Assembly: GCA_015163815.1 (NCBI GenBank)
Contig: JAAOIJ010000100.1
Location: 1 to 5,656, forward strand
Direction of reading: 5' to 3'
Source: Endozoicomonadaceae bacterium
GTDB taxonomy: Bacteria > Pseudomonadota > Gammaproteobacteria > Pseudomonadales > Endozoicomonadaceae
Length of the DNA stretch: 5,656 nucleotides
In this document: in pieces, positions 5,525-5,656 of the stretch
Layout: the number at the start of each line of letters is the position of its first letter
How positions within the stretch are numbered: position 1 is the first letter of the stretch
The notes under the pieces: generated by a model
The model's input: the letters and a program-made list of their open reading frames with translations, nothing else
What the model was told of the DNA's origin: nothing
Database searches by the model: none
Made by a program: the position numbers and the translations under genes

Positions 5525-5656
5525 AATCACCCTGACGGTTTAAAACAGGTCAATCATATTATTGCCATTGGTTCAGGAAAAGGAGGTGTTGGCAAATCAA
5601 CGGTAGCTGCAAACTTAGCAGCTACATTACAGCAGTTAGGTTTAAAAATTGGCTTA
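5525..5656 (+). pseudogene. mrp: Mrp/ApbC-type iron-sulfur carrier ATPase, 5'-truncated, continues past window
   Basis: Mrp (ApbC) proteins are cytoplasmic P-loop ATPases that bind and hand over Fe-S clusters. The frame reads HPDGLKQVNHIIAIG and then the deviant Walker A SGKGGVGKSTVAANLAA, followed by the LQQLGLKIGL helix and strand; the DAD motif should lie just beyond the window edge. In the usual family this P-loop comes about 100 residues in, after a MIP18/DUF59 domain. Here that domain is absent: upstream is the antisense of the IS30 remnant. The frame is open back to 5441 (after TGA TGA at 5435-5440) but contains no ATG, GTG or TTG, so there is no normal start. MinD- or ParA-like ATPases share the P-loop, but the GLKxVxHIIAI lead-in and GKST fit Mrp best. 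If expressed, it would need a rare start such as ATT or ATA. Confidence 0.8.

Noticed and set aside
5524..5526. TTG as a genuine start of the IS30 protein
   Set aside because: It lies exactly where the IS30 homology is cut off and just after an in-frame stop; the family needs its N-terminal DNA-binding part, so this is a truncation edge.

Overview
The window looks like AT-rich DNA from a gammaproteobacterium. The full-length topoisomerase IV subunit A is of the gammaproteobacterial ParC type, and it sits next to an OprD-like porin. Low GC, several mobile-element remnants, long A/T homopolymers and broken genes suggest a host-associated or genome-reducing lineage. Legionellales (Coxiella/Rickettsiella-like) is my best guess, but that is inference and not shown by the sequence.

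Layout. Positions 1-171 hold the C-terminal end of an IS5-type transposase (+ strand), interrupted by a stop at a run of nine A. A perfect 15-bp inverted repeat (267-304) then lies between it and the stop of an OprD-like outer-membrane porin (319-1830, - strand). A 444-bp spacer rich in small hairpins follows. Next is intact parC (2275-4527, - strand), the one clearly essential gene in the window. From 4528 to 5656 the DNA looks like a decay zone. It holds about 430 bp without a gene (with a possible permease tail and terminator), a fragment resembling the C-terminal half of a LysR/NhaR-type regulator (4958-5086, - strand), a truncated and internally deleted IS30-family transposase (5080-5524, - strand), and, directly abutting it, the start-less P-loop part of an Mrp/ApbC iron-sulfur carrier ATPase on the + strand (5525 to the window end).

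Function. ParC acts with ParE (not in the window) to decatenate chromosomes. The porin is a separate transcription unit or a distal one behind parC. No operon logic links the genes. The most informative feature is the IS30/mrp junction: a conserved housekeeping gene appears to have lost its N-terminal domain and start codon at the edge of an IS remnant. I found no CRISPR array, rRNA, tRNA or convincing new defence system.
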